Shown here piece by piece: positions 50,560-58,527 of a stretch of DNA of 64,000 nucleotides. A program made the translations under genes and the position numbers. Where the stretch lies: contig CAZOMV010000017.1 in NCBI GenBank assembly GCA_964580995.1, positions 1 to 64,000 on the forward strand, in the 5' to 3' direction. The notes beneath the pieces are model-generated. The model ran no database searches and was not told the origin of the DNA. It saw only the letters and a program-made list of their open reading frames with translations. The DNA comes from JAKJEP01 sp964580995. GTDB lineage: Bacteria; Planctomycetota; Phycisphaerae; Sedimentisphaerales; SM23-30. Numbering within the stretch: the stretch's first letter is position 1; the number at the start of each line of letters is the position of its first letter.

Positions 50560-53187
50560 ATGGAAAAGATATTAAAACTTGTAGAGGAGTCGGCCCTTCA
50601 ACTGGTTTCTCTGGATAGCACGGATCTGGGGGCTTTGGCTGACTTGCACACCCATGTGCAAAAAATCAGTGCCTGTGCCAGTGAGATCGAAGGTCTCCCC
50701 AGGGAACAGGCCGGGAAAATCTGCGATATTTCCAAAGAAACGGCAGATCTGATCGAGAAAATTATTCTGAGGGAAATCAACGATCTGGATGATGCGATCA
50801 GTTCCATCAATAAATCCATTCAATCCATCCAGACAGTTTTGCATCAGATAAACCTCAAACCCGGCGCGGCTGTGGAATCTCTGAAAACGCCAGGCCCGAC
50901 AACCGGACAAGAAAAAATTAATCCCATTCCCAAGACCGGGAATCCTTTGCCGGCAAATGTGGACCGGGAAATATTTAACGAATTTATAGCCAATCGGCCC
51001 TTTGTGATGGAAAATCTGGAAAGCACCATCATGGCGGCGGAAAAGCAGCCTTCCGAAGAAAACCGGATGGCCATCAAAGCCATTCTGCATAACCTGAAAG
51101 GGGAGTCGGGCTTGATGGGATTGCAGGAAATCGCGGCGGTTTGCCATGAGGCGGAATCGCTGCTGGAAGACCTGAAAGCCCCCTTCCCGGCGGAAAAGCT
51201 CTTGCAGGCCAAGGACTGGCTGCAAAATGCCCTGGCAAAGGTAGCGGGAGTGTCAGAAGGGAAATCGGCCCCGGCCACAGGAAACCAGCCGAAAACGGAG
51301 AAAAAAAGTGAGCCGTCCGTAACTCCTCCGCCGGCGGAGAAAACCCCCGAATCGTTGACCATTGCCGAGGGGGATATCCCGCTGGTTATGGATTTTGTAA
51401 ACGAATCGCGCGAACATCTGGAGTCCGCCGAATCAAATTTGCTGTTGATTGAGGAAAATCCGAAAGATAACGAAATATTAAATGCGATCTTTCGGGCATT
51501 CCACACGATCAAAGGCGTAGCGGGCTTTCTCAATCTGCACCAGATCGGCTCGCTGGCCCACGCGGCGGAAAATCTGCTCGATCTGGCACGAAAGGGGGAA
51601 TTGCTGCTGGCCGGATCGAGCGTCGATGTGATTTTTGAATCGATTGATGTGACCAAGGGTATGCTTGCCAGCTTGTTGACGGCGGTGGAGAAAAATGTTC
51701 CGGTGGAGTCGTATGACAAATTACAGGAATTGATCCAGCGGATTAAAGCCTGTGTGGCTGGGGAGACACCGCCCCCGAAATTAGGTACGATTCTCGTGGA
51801 AAACGGAACTCTTTCCACCGGGGAAGTCCGAAAAGCCTTAAAAGAACAAAAAGAGGATCAAGCGAGTAGGAAACTGGGAGAAATTCTTGTCGAGGAAGGA
51901 AAAGTCACCAATGAGCAGTTGGACTCTGCTCTGAAGTCACAGGAAGTTGCCGGTGCCTTTTCCGGGGAAGGCCAGCGTAATAAAAAGACAGCCGCCACGG
52001 AAAGTACAGTCAAAGTCACGACCGAACGGTTGGATTCGTTGATCAACATGGTAGGGGAGATGGTAATCGCCCAGTCGATGGTGAGCCAGGATCTGGCCGG
52101 ATACAAGGATAGAAACCCGCGGGTGGAACGGAATATCCGGCATCTGGAAAAAATCACCCGGGAGTTGCAGGATTTGTCCATGTCGATGCGGATGGTGCCG
52201 GTCCAGGGCGTCTTCCAGAAGATGGCCCGCCTGGTTCGGGATCTCTCACGCAAGGCGGGTAAGGAAATCGAACTGAACATCAGCGGGGCGGAAACGGAAC
52301 TGGACCGCAATGTGGTCGAGGCCATTGCCGATCCGCTGGTTCACATGGTACGCAATTCGATCGATCACGGCATCGAACCGGCGGAAGACCGTGTCAAAAT
52401 CGGAAAAAAACGCGTCGGGCGAATCGATCTGAAAGCGTTCCATCAGGGCGGCAATATCGTCATCCAGATTGTGGATGACGGCAAGGGATTGAATCGGGAA
52501 AAGATTCTGCAAAAAGCCGTTAAAAACGGAATCATAAAAGAGGGGCTGGAAATGTCCGATGAGGAAGTGTACAAGTTAATATTCCATGCCGGGCTTTCCA
52601 CCGCGGAAAAAGTGACGGATATCTCCGGCCGCGGGGTGGGAATGGATGTCGTCCGGAAAAACGTGGAATCGTTGCGGGGCCGGGTGGATATCAAATCGGA
52701 ACCGGGTCGCGGTTCCACCTTTAGTATCGGCCTGCCCCTGACCCTGGCGGTGATCGACGGACAGATCGTCTCGGTGGGAAAAGAAAAATTCATCATCCCC
52801 ACCATATCCCTGGTACAGAGTATTCGTCCGACTCCCGATCAGCTCTCCACGGTTTGTGACCGGGGAGAAATGATCATGGTACGCGGAGATCTGATCCCGA
52901 TGATACGTCTGGGGAAACTATTTGGGATCGAGTCGCAATATGACAATCCGTCAGAAGCATTAATTGTGATCGTGGCCGACGGCAAAGAACGCTCCTGCCT
53001 GCTGGTGGATTCCCTGTTGGGCCAGCAGCAGGTGGTGATTAAAAACCTGGGAGATTATCTGGGCCATATCCGCGGTATTTCCGGCGGCGCTATTATGGGA
53101 GACGGAAATGTGCATTTGATACTGGATGTTCCTGGATTGATTGCCCTGGCAAATAACCGAAATGCTTCGGCGCTGGGAGTAGCCTGA
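50560..53187 (+). CDS. cheA: Chemotaxis-type histidine kinase CheA with two HPt domains and an MshEN-like insert
   Basis: A CheA-type kinase of 875 residues (893 if the ATG at 50506 is used; neither start has a strong binding site). Order of parts: helical N-terminus (1-115), HPt 1 with His177 in LHNLKGESG, HPt 2 with His315 in FHTIKGVAG, a ~60-residue segment (about 408-470; LGTILVENGTLSTGEVRKALKEQ...LGEILVEEGKVTNEQLDSAL) with the double pattern of MshEN/type II secretion ATPase N-domains, then dimerisation (about 495-560), HATPase (N box HMVRNSIDHG; G boxes DDGKGL and GRGVGMDVV) and CheW-like P5 domain. It phosphorylates CheY and CheB. First of a cheA-R-Y-B run; no receptor or separate CheW is adjacent. 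Confidence 0.92.
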   Translation: MEKILKLVEESALQLVSLDSTDLGALADLHTHVQKISACASEIEGLPREQAGKICDISKETADLIEKIILREINDLDDAISSINKSIQSIQTVLHQINLKPGAAVESLKTPGPTTGQEKINPIPKTGNPLPANVDREIFNEFIANRPFVMENLESTIMAAEKQPSEENRMAIKAILHNLKGESGLMGLQEIAAVCHEAESLLEDLKAPFPAEKLLQAKDWLQNALAKVAGVSEGKSAPATGNQPKTEKKSEPSVTPPPAEKTPESLTIAEGDIPLVMDFVNESREHLESAESNLLLIEENPKDNEILNAIFRAFHTIKGVAGFLNLHQIGSLAHAAENLLDLARKGELLLAGSSVDVIFESIDVTKGMLASLLTAVEKNVPVESYDKLQELIQRIKACVAGETPPPKLGTILVENGTLSTGEVRKALKEQKEDQASRKLGEILVEEGKVTNEQLDSALKSQEVAGAFSGEGQRNKKTAATESTVKVTTERLDSLINMVGEMVIAQSMVSQDLAGYKDRNPRVERNIRHLEKITRELQDLSMSMRMVPVQGVFQKMARLVRDLSRKAGKEIELNISGAETELDRNVVEAIADPLVHMVRNSIDHGIEPAEDRVKIGKKRVGRIDLKAFHQGGNIVIQIVDDGKGLNREKILQKAVKNGIIKEGLEMSDEEVYKLIFHAGLSTAEKVTDISGRGVGMDVVRKNVESLRGRVDIKSEPGRGSTFSIGLPLTLAVIDGQIVSVGKEKFIIPTISLVQSIRPTPDQLSTVCDRGEMIMVRGDLIPMIRLGKLFGIESQYDNPSEALIVIVADGKERSCLLVDSLLGQQQVVIKNLGDYLGHIRGISGGAIMGDGNVHLILDVPGLIALANNRNASALGVA

Positions 53188-53188
53188 T

Positions 53189-54037
53189 ATGTTGGATATA
53201 CAGCAAAACGATCATTCCCTCTCGGAAGAGGATTTTAAGCGAATCAGCGATGTGATCTACACGCACTGCGGGATCAATCTCCACGACGGGAAAAAAAGTC
53301 TGGTTCGGGCACGCCTGGCCAAACTGGTGCGAACGAGCAAGCATAAGACATTTAAGGGATATATTGATTATGTTTTGTCGCCGGAAGGGCGAGGCGAATT
53401 TTCCTCCCTGGTCGATTCGATCAGCACGAATCTGACGAGTTTTTTTCGGGAAAAGAATCATTTTGATTTCCTGACCGATACGTATCTGGACCGGTTAAGC
53501 AAAGAAAAGGAAAAAACCTCGCAGCTCAAGATTCGCGCCTGGTCGGCGGGGTGTTCCTCCGGGGAAGAGCCTTATACGATGGCGATTGTCCTCCAGGATT
53601 ACTTCGGCAAAAGCGGCCAGTGGGACATTAAAATTCTGGCCACCGATGTATCGACCCGGGTGCTCGAAAAAGCCCAGATGGGAACCTATGACCGGGAGAG
53701 AGTTGCGCCTCTGTCCCAGGAACAGCTTCGGAAGTATATGGTCCCGAATGTCATCGAAGGGCGTAAAGTCTATCAGGTCAGCGCGGCACTGAAAAATATC
53801 ATTAAATTCCGGTATCTCAATCTGATGGAAAAATGGCCTTTCGATACCACTTTTGATTTTATCTTTTGCCGGAATGTAATGATTTATTTTGATAAACAAA
53901 CCCAGGGAAAACTGGTCAATCGGTATTGGGATTATTTGAATAAGGGGGGAATCTTGTTCGTGGGCCATTCGGAATCACTGGCGGGCATACAGCATAAATA
54001 TAAATATGTGCTGCCGGCCGTATATCAGAAGACGTAA
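53189..54037 (+). CDS. cheR: Chemotaxis protein methyltransferase CheR
   Basis: CheR, 282 residues, methylating receptor glutamates with S-adenosylmethionine. N-terminal helical domain (FKRISDVIYTHCGINLHDGKKSLVRARLAKLVR), then the methyltransferase domain with RAWSAGCSSGEEPYTMAIVL (SAM binding) and DFIFCRNVMIYFD. The ATG comes one base after the cheA stop, so they are translationally coupled. No MCP receptor gene is in the window. Confidence 0.95.
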   Translation: MLDIQQNDHSLSEEDFKRISDVIYTHCGINLHDGKKSLVRARLAKLVRTSKHKTFKGYIDYVLSPEGRGEFSSLVDSISTNLTSFFREKNHFDFLTDTYLDRLSKEKEKTSQLKIRAWSAGCSSGEEPYTMAIVLQDYFGKSGQWDIKILATDVSTRVLEKAQMGTYDRERVAPLSQEQLRKYMVPNVIEGRKVYQVSAALKNIIKFRYLNLMEKWPFDTTFDFIFCRNVMIYFDKQTQGKLVNRYWDYLNKGGILFVGHSESLAGIQHKYKYVLPAVYQKT

Positions 54038-54077
54038 AACAGCGGATATGGGAACGTGCCATAGAAGGGAACACACT

Positions 54078-54464
54078 ATGGGTTACAGAATTTTAATCGT
54101 GGATGACTCGTCGGTAACCAGATCGGTTCTAAAAAAAACGATCGGTATGACCGATTTTCCAGTCCAGGATATTACCCAGGCGGAAAACGGGCAGCAGGCC
54201 CTGCAGTTGTTGAGCCAGGAACCTTTTGATCTGGTGATGGCGGATCTGAATATGCCCCAAATGAACGGTATTGAAATGACCCAGCATATTCTTGCGGATA
54301 ACCGTCTGAAAACAATTCCTGTGGTAGTCATAACCACTGAAGCCAGTACGACCCGTATCGAGGAACTGAAAGCGGTTGGTATTCGGGGTTATGTTCACAA
54401 GCCTTTCACCGCCGAGGGAATCCGGAATATGCTTCTGGACGTACTCGGTATCCCACAGGCTTGA
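54078..54464 (+). CDS. cheY: Single-domain response regulator (CheY-like)
   Basis: A 128-residue receiver domain. The acidic pair is in LIVDDSS, the phosphorylated Asp in LVMADLNMPQMNG, the conserved Thr region in VVITTEAS and Lys in VHKPF. The ATG at 54078, with gaaggga upstream, is used; an earlier start inside cheR (54006) gives an unlikely N-terminus. It sits between cheR and cheB. Output to a flagellar motor is not implied here, since no flagellar gene is seen. Confidence 0.93.
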   Translation: MGYRILIVDDSSVTRSVLKKTIGMTDFPVQDITQAENGQQALQLLSQEPFDLVMADLNMPQMNGIEMTQHILADNRLKTIPVVVITTEASTTRIEELKAVGIRGYVHKPFTAEGIRNMLLDVLGIPQA

Positions 54465-54488
54465 TTGGCTACAATAGGAGAAAGGACG

Positions 54489-55550
54489 GTGCCTGTGATT
54501 ACCAGTTTGGTTGAAAAAAAAACCATCAAAGTATTAATTGTGGACGATTCCGCGGTGGTTCGGAAAATCCTTACCCAGCAATTGGGCCTGGACCCGGATA
54601 TTCAGGTGGTAGGGGCCGCTCCGGATCCGTATATCGCCCGGGATAAAATCATAGCGTTAAAACCGGATGTGATTACCCTGGATATTGAAATGCCGCGCAT
54701 GGACGGCATTACGTTTCTCCGGAAACTGATGAAGCATCATCCGCTGCCGGTGATTGTGGTTAGTTCCCTTACCCCGCAGGGCGGAGAGATGGCACTGGAG
54801 GCGATTGATGCGGGGGCGGTAGATGTGTTGTGTAAGCCAGGAGCCGCCTATACGGTGGGGGATTTGGGGCAGGATCTCATCCATAAAGTCAAGGCTGCCT
54901 CCAAAGCGAAACTGAAACAGATAAAATCGGATCAGGAAAAGGAAGACAAACCGGTCCGGCTGAGTTTGACCAAAACCACAGATAAAATATTCGCGATAGG
55001 CGCTTCTACCGGAGGAGTGGAAGCCCTTACCCAGGTTTTAACCGCTTTGCCGGCCAATACGCCGGGGACGGTGATCGTGCAGCATATGCCTGTGAAGTTT
55101 ACCGCGTCCTTCGCCCAGCGGCTCAATACCCTCTGCGCCATGGAAGTCAAAGAAGCACAGGACGGCGATACCGTGATTCCTGGCCGGGTCTTAATCGCCC
55201 CCGGCGGCTTTCATATGCTGCTGCGCCGCTCCGGGGCCAGGTATTATGTGAACATCAAAGACGGTCCCCAGGTACATCATCAGCGGCCCAGCGTCGAAGT
55301 CCTTTTTCATTCCGTGGCCCAGTATGCCGGAGCGAATGCCATTGGTGCCATCCTGACCGGCATGGGGGCCGACGGGGCCAAAGGCCTCCTGGAGATGCGG
55401 CAGAATGGGGCACACACCATTGCCCAGGACGAAGCGAGCTGCATCGTATTCGGCATGCCGAAAGAAGCCATTGCCCTCAATGCCGCGGAAAAAATCATGT
55501 CACTCCGCGATATTCCCCAGGCTATGCTGAATTACGCAATGATGGAGTAA
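54489..55550 (+). CDS. cheB: Chemotaxis protein-glutamate methylesterase CheB
   Basis: CheB, 353 residues: receiver domain (KVLIVDDSAVVRKIL; phospho-Asp in ITLDIEMPRMDG) and C-terminal methylesterase with catalytic Ser in IGASTGGVEAL, His in VIVQHMP and Asp in LTGMGADGAKG. GTG at 54489 is chosen because aggag stands eight bases before it; a TTG at 54465 directly after the CheY stop is the alternative. Complete, last gene of the cluster, convergent with the alpha-galactosidase. Confidence 0.95.
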   Translation: MPVITSLVEKKTIKVLIVDDSAVVRKILTQQLGLDPDIQVVGAAPDPYIARDKIIALKPDVITLDIEMPRMDGITFLRKLMKHHPLPVIVVSSLTPQGGEMALEAIDAGAVDVLCKPGAAYTVGDLGQDLIHKVKAASKAKLKQIKSDQEKEDKPVRLSLTKTTDKIFAIGASTGGVEALTQVLTALPANTPGTVIVQHMPVKFTASFAQRLNTLCAMEVKEAQDGDTVIPGRVLIAPGGFHMLLRRSGARYYVNIKDGPQVHHQRPSVEVLFHSVAQYAGANAIGAILTGMGADGAKGLLEMRQNGAHTIAQDEASCIVFGMPKEAIALNAAEKIMSLRDIPQAMLNYAMME

Positions 55551-55590
55551 AAAAGAGTCCAGGTTTCATTTTACGTGAATGATAGGACCA

Positions 55591-57603
55591 TTACTCCGTG
55601 ATCATCTTATAAACCAAAACCGCCGAATCGCGTTTCTCTTTCAATTCTATTGCCAGCCCCGCCAGTTCTTCTCCCGTAATTCTGGTAACAGTCGGCGGCT
55701 CGGAACGGATCGTCAATTGGACCTCATATAGCTTTTCCCGGTTTATCTTTCTCAAGTTCGCCTGCAGAGTCATAATATTGCTTGCCGGCCGCCGCACAAA
55801 CACCGCCACACCTGCGTTTTTGTCCCGGTCGTGGAACTGCCAGGCGGTCCAGCTATCCTTTCCCGGGCTGTACGGGATCAGCGGGTAATAATCGCCGTAA
55901 AAATAATCCCGGATCTCCTGATACTCCCGCACCTGGGGAATAAAACCATCGATCACCATCTTGCCATCCCAGTTCGACAGCGTCATCCCCGCCCCCATCG
56001 CGCCCCGGAACAGGTCCCGGTCCGATATCCCTAGTGAGGTCTGCTGCAAGGGCACCCAATACGACAGGCCGTACATGTGGCTTTGCAGGTCGCATAAATC
56101 CTTCACCTCAAACGGATAATCCGTCCGCCATAAAACCGCGCTCCGCGAAATCATCTCCAGATCGATTCTCCGGCCGCCGCTGGCACAATTGTCTATCTTC
56201 AGGCCCGGCACCCGCTTCTTCAGCTCGTCCCAGAAGGTATAAAGGCCGGCAATGTGTTTCATCTCCGTGATGCCGGTTCGGTCCGGCTGATCCGCCGCCT
56301 GCCAGATACCCGCTGGGTCCATATTGAAATCCTGCCGGTACCAGGTCGCCCCCGTCTCTATCATCTGCCCCGCAACCATATCGATGATGCCCTGCAGCGC
56401 CTCCGGATTCCCCAGATTCACCAGACCGCCGCCCAGCAGCCAGTCCGGATGCTTCTGGGCCAGTTCACTCCCGCCGTTGGCAATCTCCGGCTGGAACCAG
56501 ATCAGCAGTTCCTTGTTATGCTGCTTCAAAAAATCAGACAGCGGCTTCATCCCTTCCGGAAACAGCCCCTTGTTCGGCCACCAGTTGCCGCTCTGCGTCC
56601 CCCACACCCCGTCAAAAACCGTGGAATTCTCCTTCACCTGGGCACTTCCATACCACCCCGCATCAATCCAGAACACATCATATTCAAACCCTTTATCGAT
56701 GGCTTCCTGGGCTCTTCGGATTTGCTCCTGGCAAGTCACTTCCCCCCAGTTCAAATAGCACACCGGCATTTTCAAATGGGTTTGATCCGCTCCCAGGGGG
56801 GAATAGTATTTCAGCAGAAATCGTCGCCAGGTATTATAGGAGTCTTCCAGCTCTCCCTGCCATTCCATCAAAAGAATTCGGGGCGTCCGGACTTTTTCCT
56901 GCGGATACAGCAAAAACCGCGTCTTTTTCATCCCTCCCACCAGCTTGACGGCGTTGCCGCTTCGGCCGATATCCAATTGCCAGTCACCCGTCCAGCCCAG
57001 CGCGCCAATCACTCCATACGAATCGGTCTGCATATTGAAAAACGGCAGATACGCATCGGACGACCGGCCCCGGCTGGACTGAAAATGCACGTTTCCAATC
57101 GAGTTCATCGTGGAAAACACCTTGCATTGCGGCGCATAGCTTTCAGGCGAAAATTCGTCCCCCTTGGCATAATGCAGGGTGTACGTATGAAAAGCGGCCG
57201 CCGGCAGTTGCACCTGTAAAGGAAAAACATCTTCGATAATCGCGGTGTTCTGATCCCCCTCATTGCTGAAATACAGCACCCACTCCGCCGCCGGCAGCCC
57301 ATGATATTGTTTTACCTCCGCCGTCACCCGCAGCCCGCTTTCCGGGTCTGCATACCGATGCTGATAAACCGTAAACTCCTCCCCCGCCTGCTGCGTTACC
57401 GTATGCTCCCATTTGCCAAGCAGAGCAGGGGAAGCCACAGCTTTATACGTAAAGTAAAACGGTACCTTATCTGCCTCCCATTGAATCCCCCCCAGCATCC
57501 TGGCCGCGTTGCCATCTTCCGCACTGGCAGCGGTAGGGGGGATTGCCCCCAACAAAAATACTACGACTACCTTCACAAACAAATTCGTTGCTGCATTTCT
57601 CAT
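55591..57603 (-). CDS. Secreted GH36-type alpha-galactosidase
   Basis: A 670-residue exported glycoside hydrolase with a signal peptide (about 1-28, VVVVFLLGAIPPTAASA). N-terminal beta-sandwich domain (about 35-290) and a TIM-barrel with clan GH-D motifs: YDVFWIDAGWYG, WYRQDFNMDPAG (nucleophile Asp), DNCASGGRRIDLEMI and LWRTDYPFE (acid/base Asp region). These fit family 36 alpha-galactosidases, with the RQDF variation instead of KWD, so substrate range may differ. It probably acts in the periplasm or outside on galactose side chains. aggaga lies upstream of ATG. It starts 40 bases after the FadR-type regulator stop, forming one operon with it. Confidence 0.85.
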   Translation of the reverse strand: MRNAATNLFVKVVVVFLLGAIPPTAASAEDGNAARMLGGIQWEADKVPFYFTYKAVASPALLGKWEHTVTQQAGEEFTVYQHRYADPESGLRVTAEVKQYHGLPAAEWVLYFSNEGDQNTAIIEDVFPLQVQLPAAAFHTYTLHYAKGDEFSPESYAPQCKVFSTMNSIGNVHFQSSRGRSSDAYLPFFNMQTDSYGVIGALGWTGDWQLDIGRSGNAVKLVGGMKKTRFLLYPQEKVRTPRILLMEWQGELEDSYNTWRRFLLKYYSPLGADQTHLKMPVCYLNWGEVTCQEQIRRAQEAIDKGFEYDVFWIDAGWYGSAQVKENSTVFDGVWGTQSGNWWPNKGLFPEGMKPLSDFLKQHNKELLIWFQPEIANGGSELAQKHPDWLLGGGLVNLGNPEALQGIIDMVAGQMIETGATWYRQDFNMDPAGIWQAADQPDRTGITEMKHIAGLYTFWDELKKRVPGLKIDNCASGGRRIDLEMISRSAVLWRTDYPFEVKDLCDLQSHMYGLSYWVPLQQTSLGISDRDLFRGAMGAGMTLSNWDGKMVIDGFIPQVREYQEIRDYFYGDYYPLIPYSPGKDSWTAWQFHDRDKNAGVAVFVRRPASNIMTLQANLRKINREKLYEVQLTIRSEPPTVTRITGEELAGLAIELKEKRDSAVLVYKMITE

Positions 57604-57643
57604 CTGGCATTCTCCTAAAATTGCATTGGGGACGGTTCATCGA

Positions 57644-58324
57644 TCATTTTTGGGTGGGCTGTGATTGCCCCAAATCCTGGATCGTCATCAGCATATGTTC
57701 TTCCATGGCCTGGACCGCCGCTTTCGCATCGCCTTTCTCCATCGCCGCCAGAATCATCCGGTGCCCCACCAGGGCATGGGTGATATCCGATTGCAGGGTC
57801 TTGGTACGCGATTCGTAGAGCAACTGGGTCAAGGGATTCAGCATAATCGCAAAGGCCTTATTTTTACTCGCCTCCAGCAGAATCCGGTGAAACTCCATAT
57901 CCAGCTCCACACAGGCCGCCATATCCCGCTGCTGCTCCATCTGCGCTAGATTATCCCGCAGGGCCGCCAGCTGTTCCGGCCCCGCCCGTACCGCCGCCAG
58001 CCGGGCAATCTGGCATTCCAGCCCCATCCGCGCCTCCGTCAGCTCCATCAAATCCACCCCGCCGCGCTGCATGGACAGCGAAATCACATTGGCCGCCGCC
58101 GTCGCCGTGGGTTCCGCCACCCGCGGCTTACGCCCGGCCACGATCTCGATCAGCCCCTGCGTTTTCGCCACCCGCAGCGCCTCCCGCAGCGTAAACCGGC
58201 TCACCCCCAACTGTTCCGCCAGCTTCCGTTCCGCCGGCAACTCCATCCCCGTCTCCAGCTTATGCTGGATAATATATTCCCGGATGATCTTCCCAATCCG
58301 ATCAATCGTTCGCTCCTTCACCAT
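57644..58324 (-). CDS. GntR-family FadR (FCD) regulator of the alpha-galactosidase operon
   Basis: A 226-residue regulator: winged helix (ERTIDRIGKIIREYIIQHKLETGMELPAERKLAEQLGVSRFTLREALRVAKTQG) and an FCD domain with CVELDMEFHRILLEASKNKAF and, later, VGHRMILAAMEKGD and MEEHMLMTIQDLG carrying the metal histidines. The start is set at ATG 58324, because the promoter at 58361-58389 lies upstream of it and downstream of the longer frame's start at 58405. It is followed by the alpha-galactosidase, which it probably controls. The operator lies in its own promoter, indicating autoregulation. Confidence 0.88.
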   Translation of the reverse strand: MVKERTIDRIGKIIREYIIQHKLETGMELPAERKLAEQLGVSRFTLREALRVAKTQGLIEIVAGRKPRVAEPTATAAANVISLSMQRGGVDLMELTEARMGLECQIARLAAVRAGPEQLAALRDNLAQMEQQRDMAACVELDMEFHRILLEASKNKAFAIMLNPLTQLLYESRTKTLQSDITHALVGHRMILAAMEKGDAKAAVQAMEEHMLMTIQDLGQSQPTQK

Positions 58325-58360
58325 CCGGGGAAATATCTTTTCCTGCGTTTTCACAATTTT

Positions 58361-58389
58361 ATGGTAAGATATTCGGATATCTAGGTCAA
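58361..58389 (-). promoter_or_regulatory. Promoter with operator palindrome in the spacer
   Basis: On the minus strand: ttgacc (58389-58384), 17-base spacer, taccat (58366-58361). The spacer holds the perfect palindrome agatat-tcgg-atatct (58367-58382). A regulator bound there would block RNA polymerase, which is the expected autoregulation site for the adjacent FadR-type gene. Confidence 0.65.
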
Positions 58390-58470
58390 TAAAATAATTA
58401 ACCAACCTCTAAAATTTGTTTTATCCTATCGCCCTCCCTCTCCGCTGCTCATTCCCGCTCAGATTTCAGC

Positions 58471-58527
58471 CTTCAGGCTCCGGCTGGCCGTTCTGAGTTC
58501 AACCTTTAGGTTGTCTTTTCTTCCTCC
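58471..58527. repeat. Dispersed palindromic repeat, copy 2
   Basis: Reverse complement of copy 1 at 5905-5955 over about 40 bases (ggaggaag...gaactcagaacgg), with the core aacctaaaggtt in place of agcctaaaggct. It overlaps the 3' end of hsdS, whose last codons are encoded by it. Confidence 0.65.
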
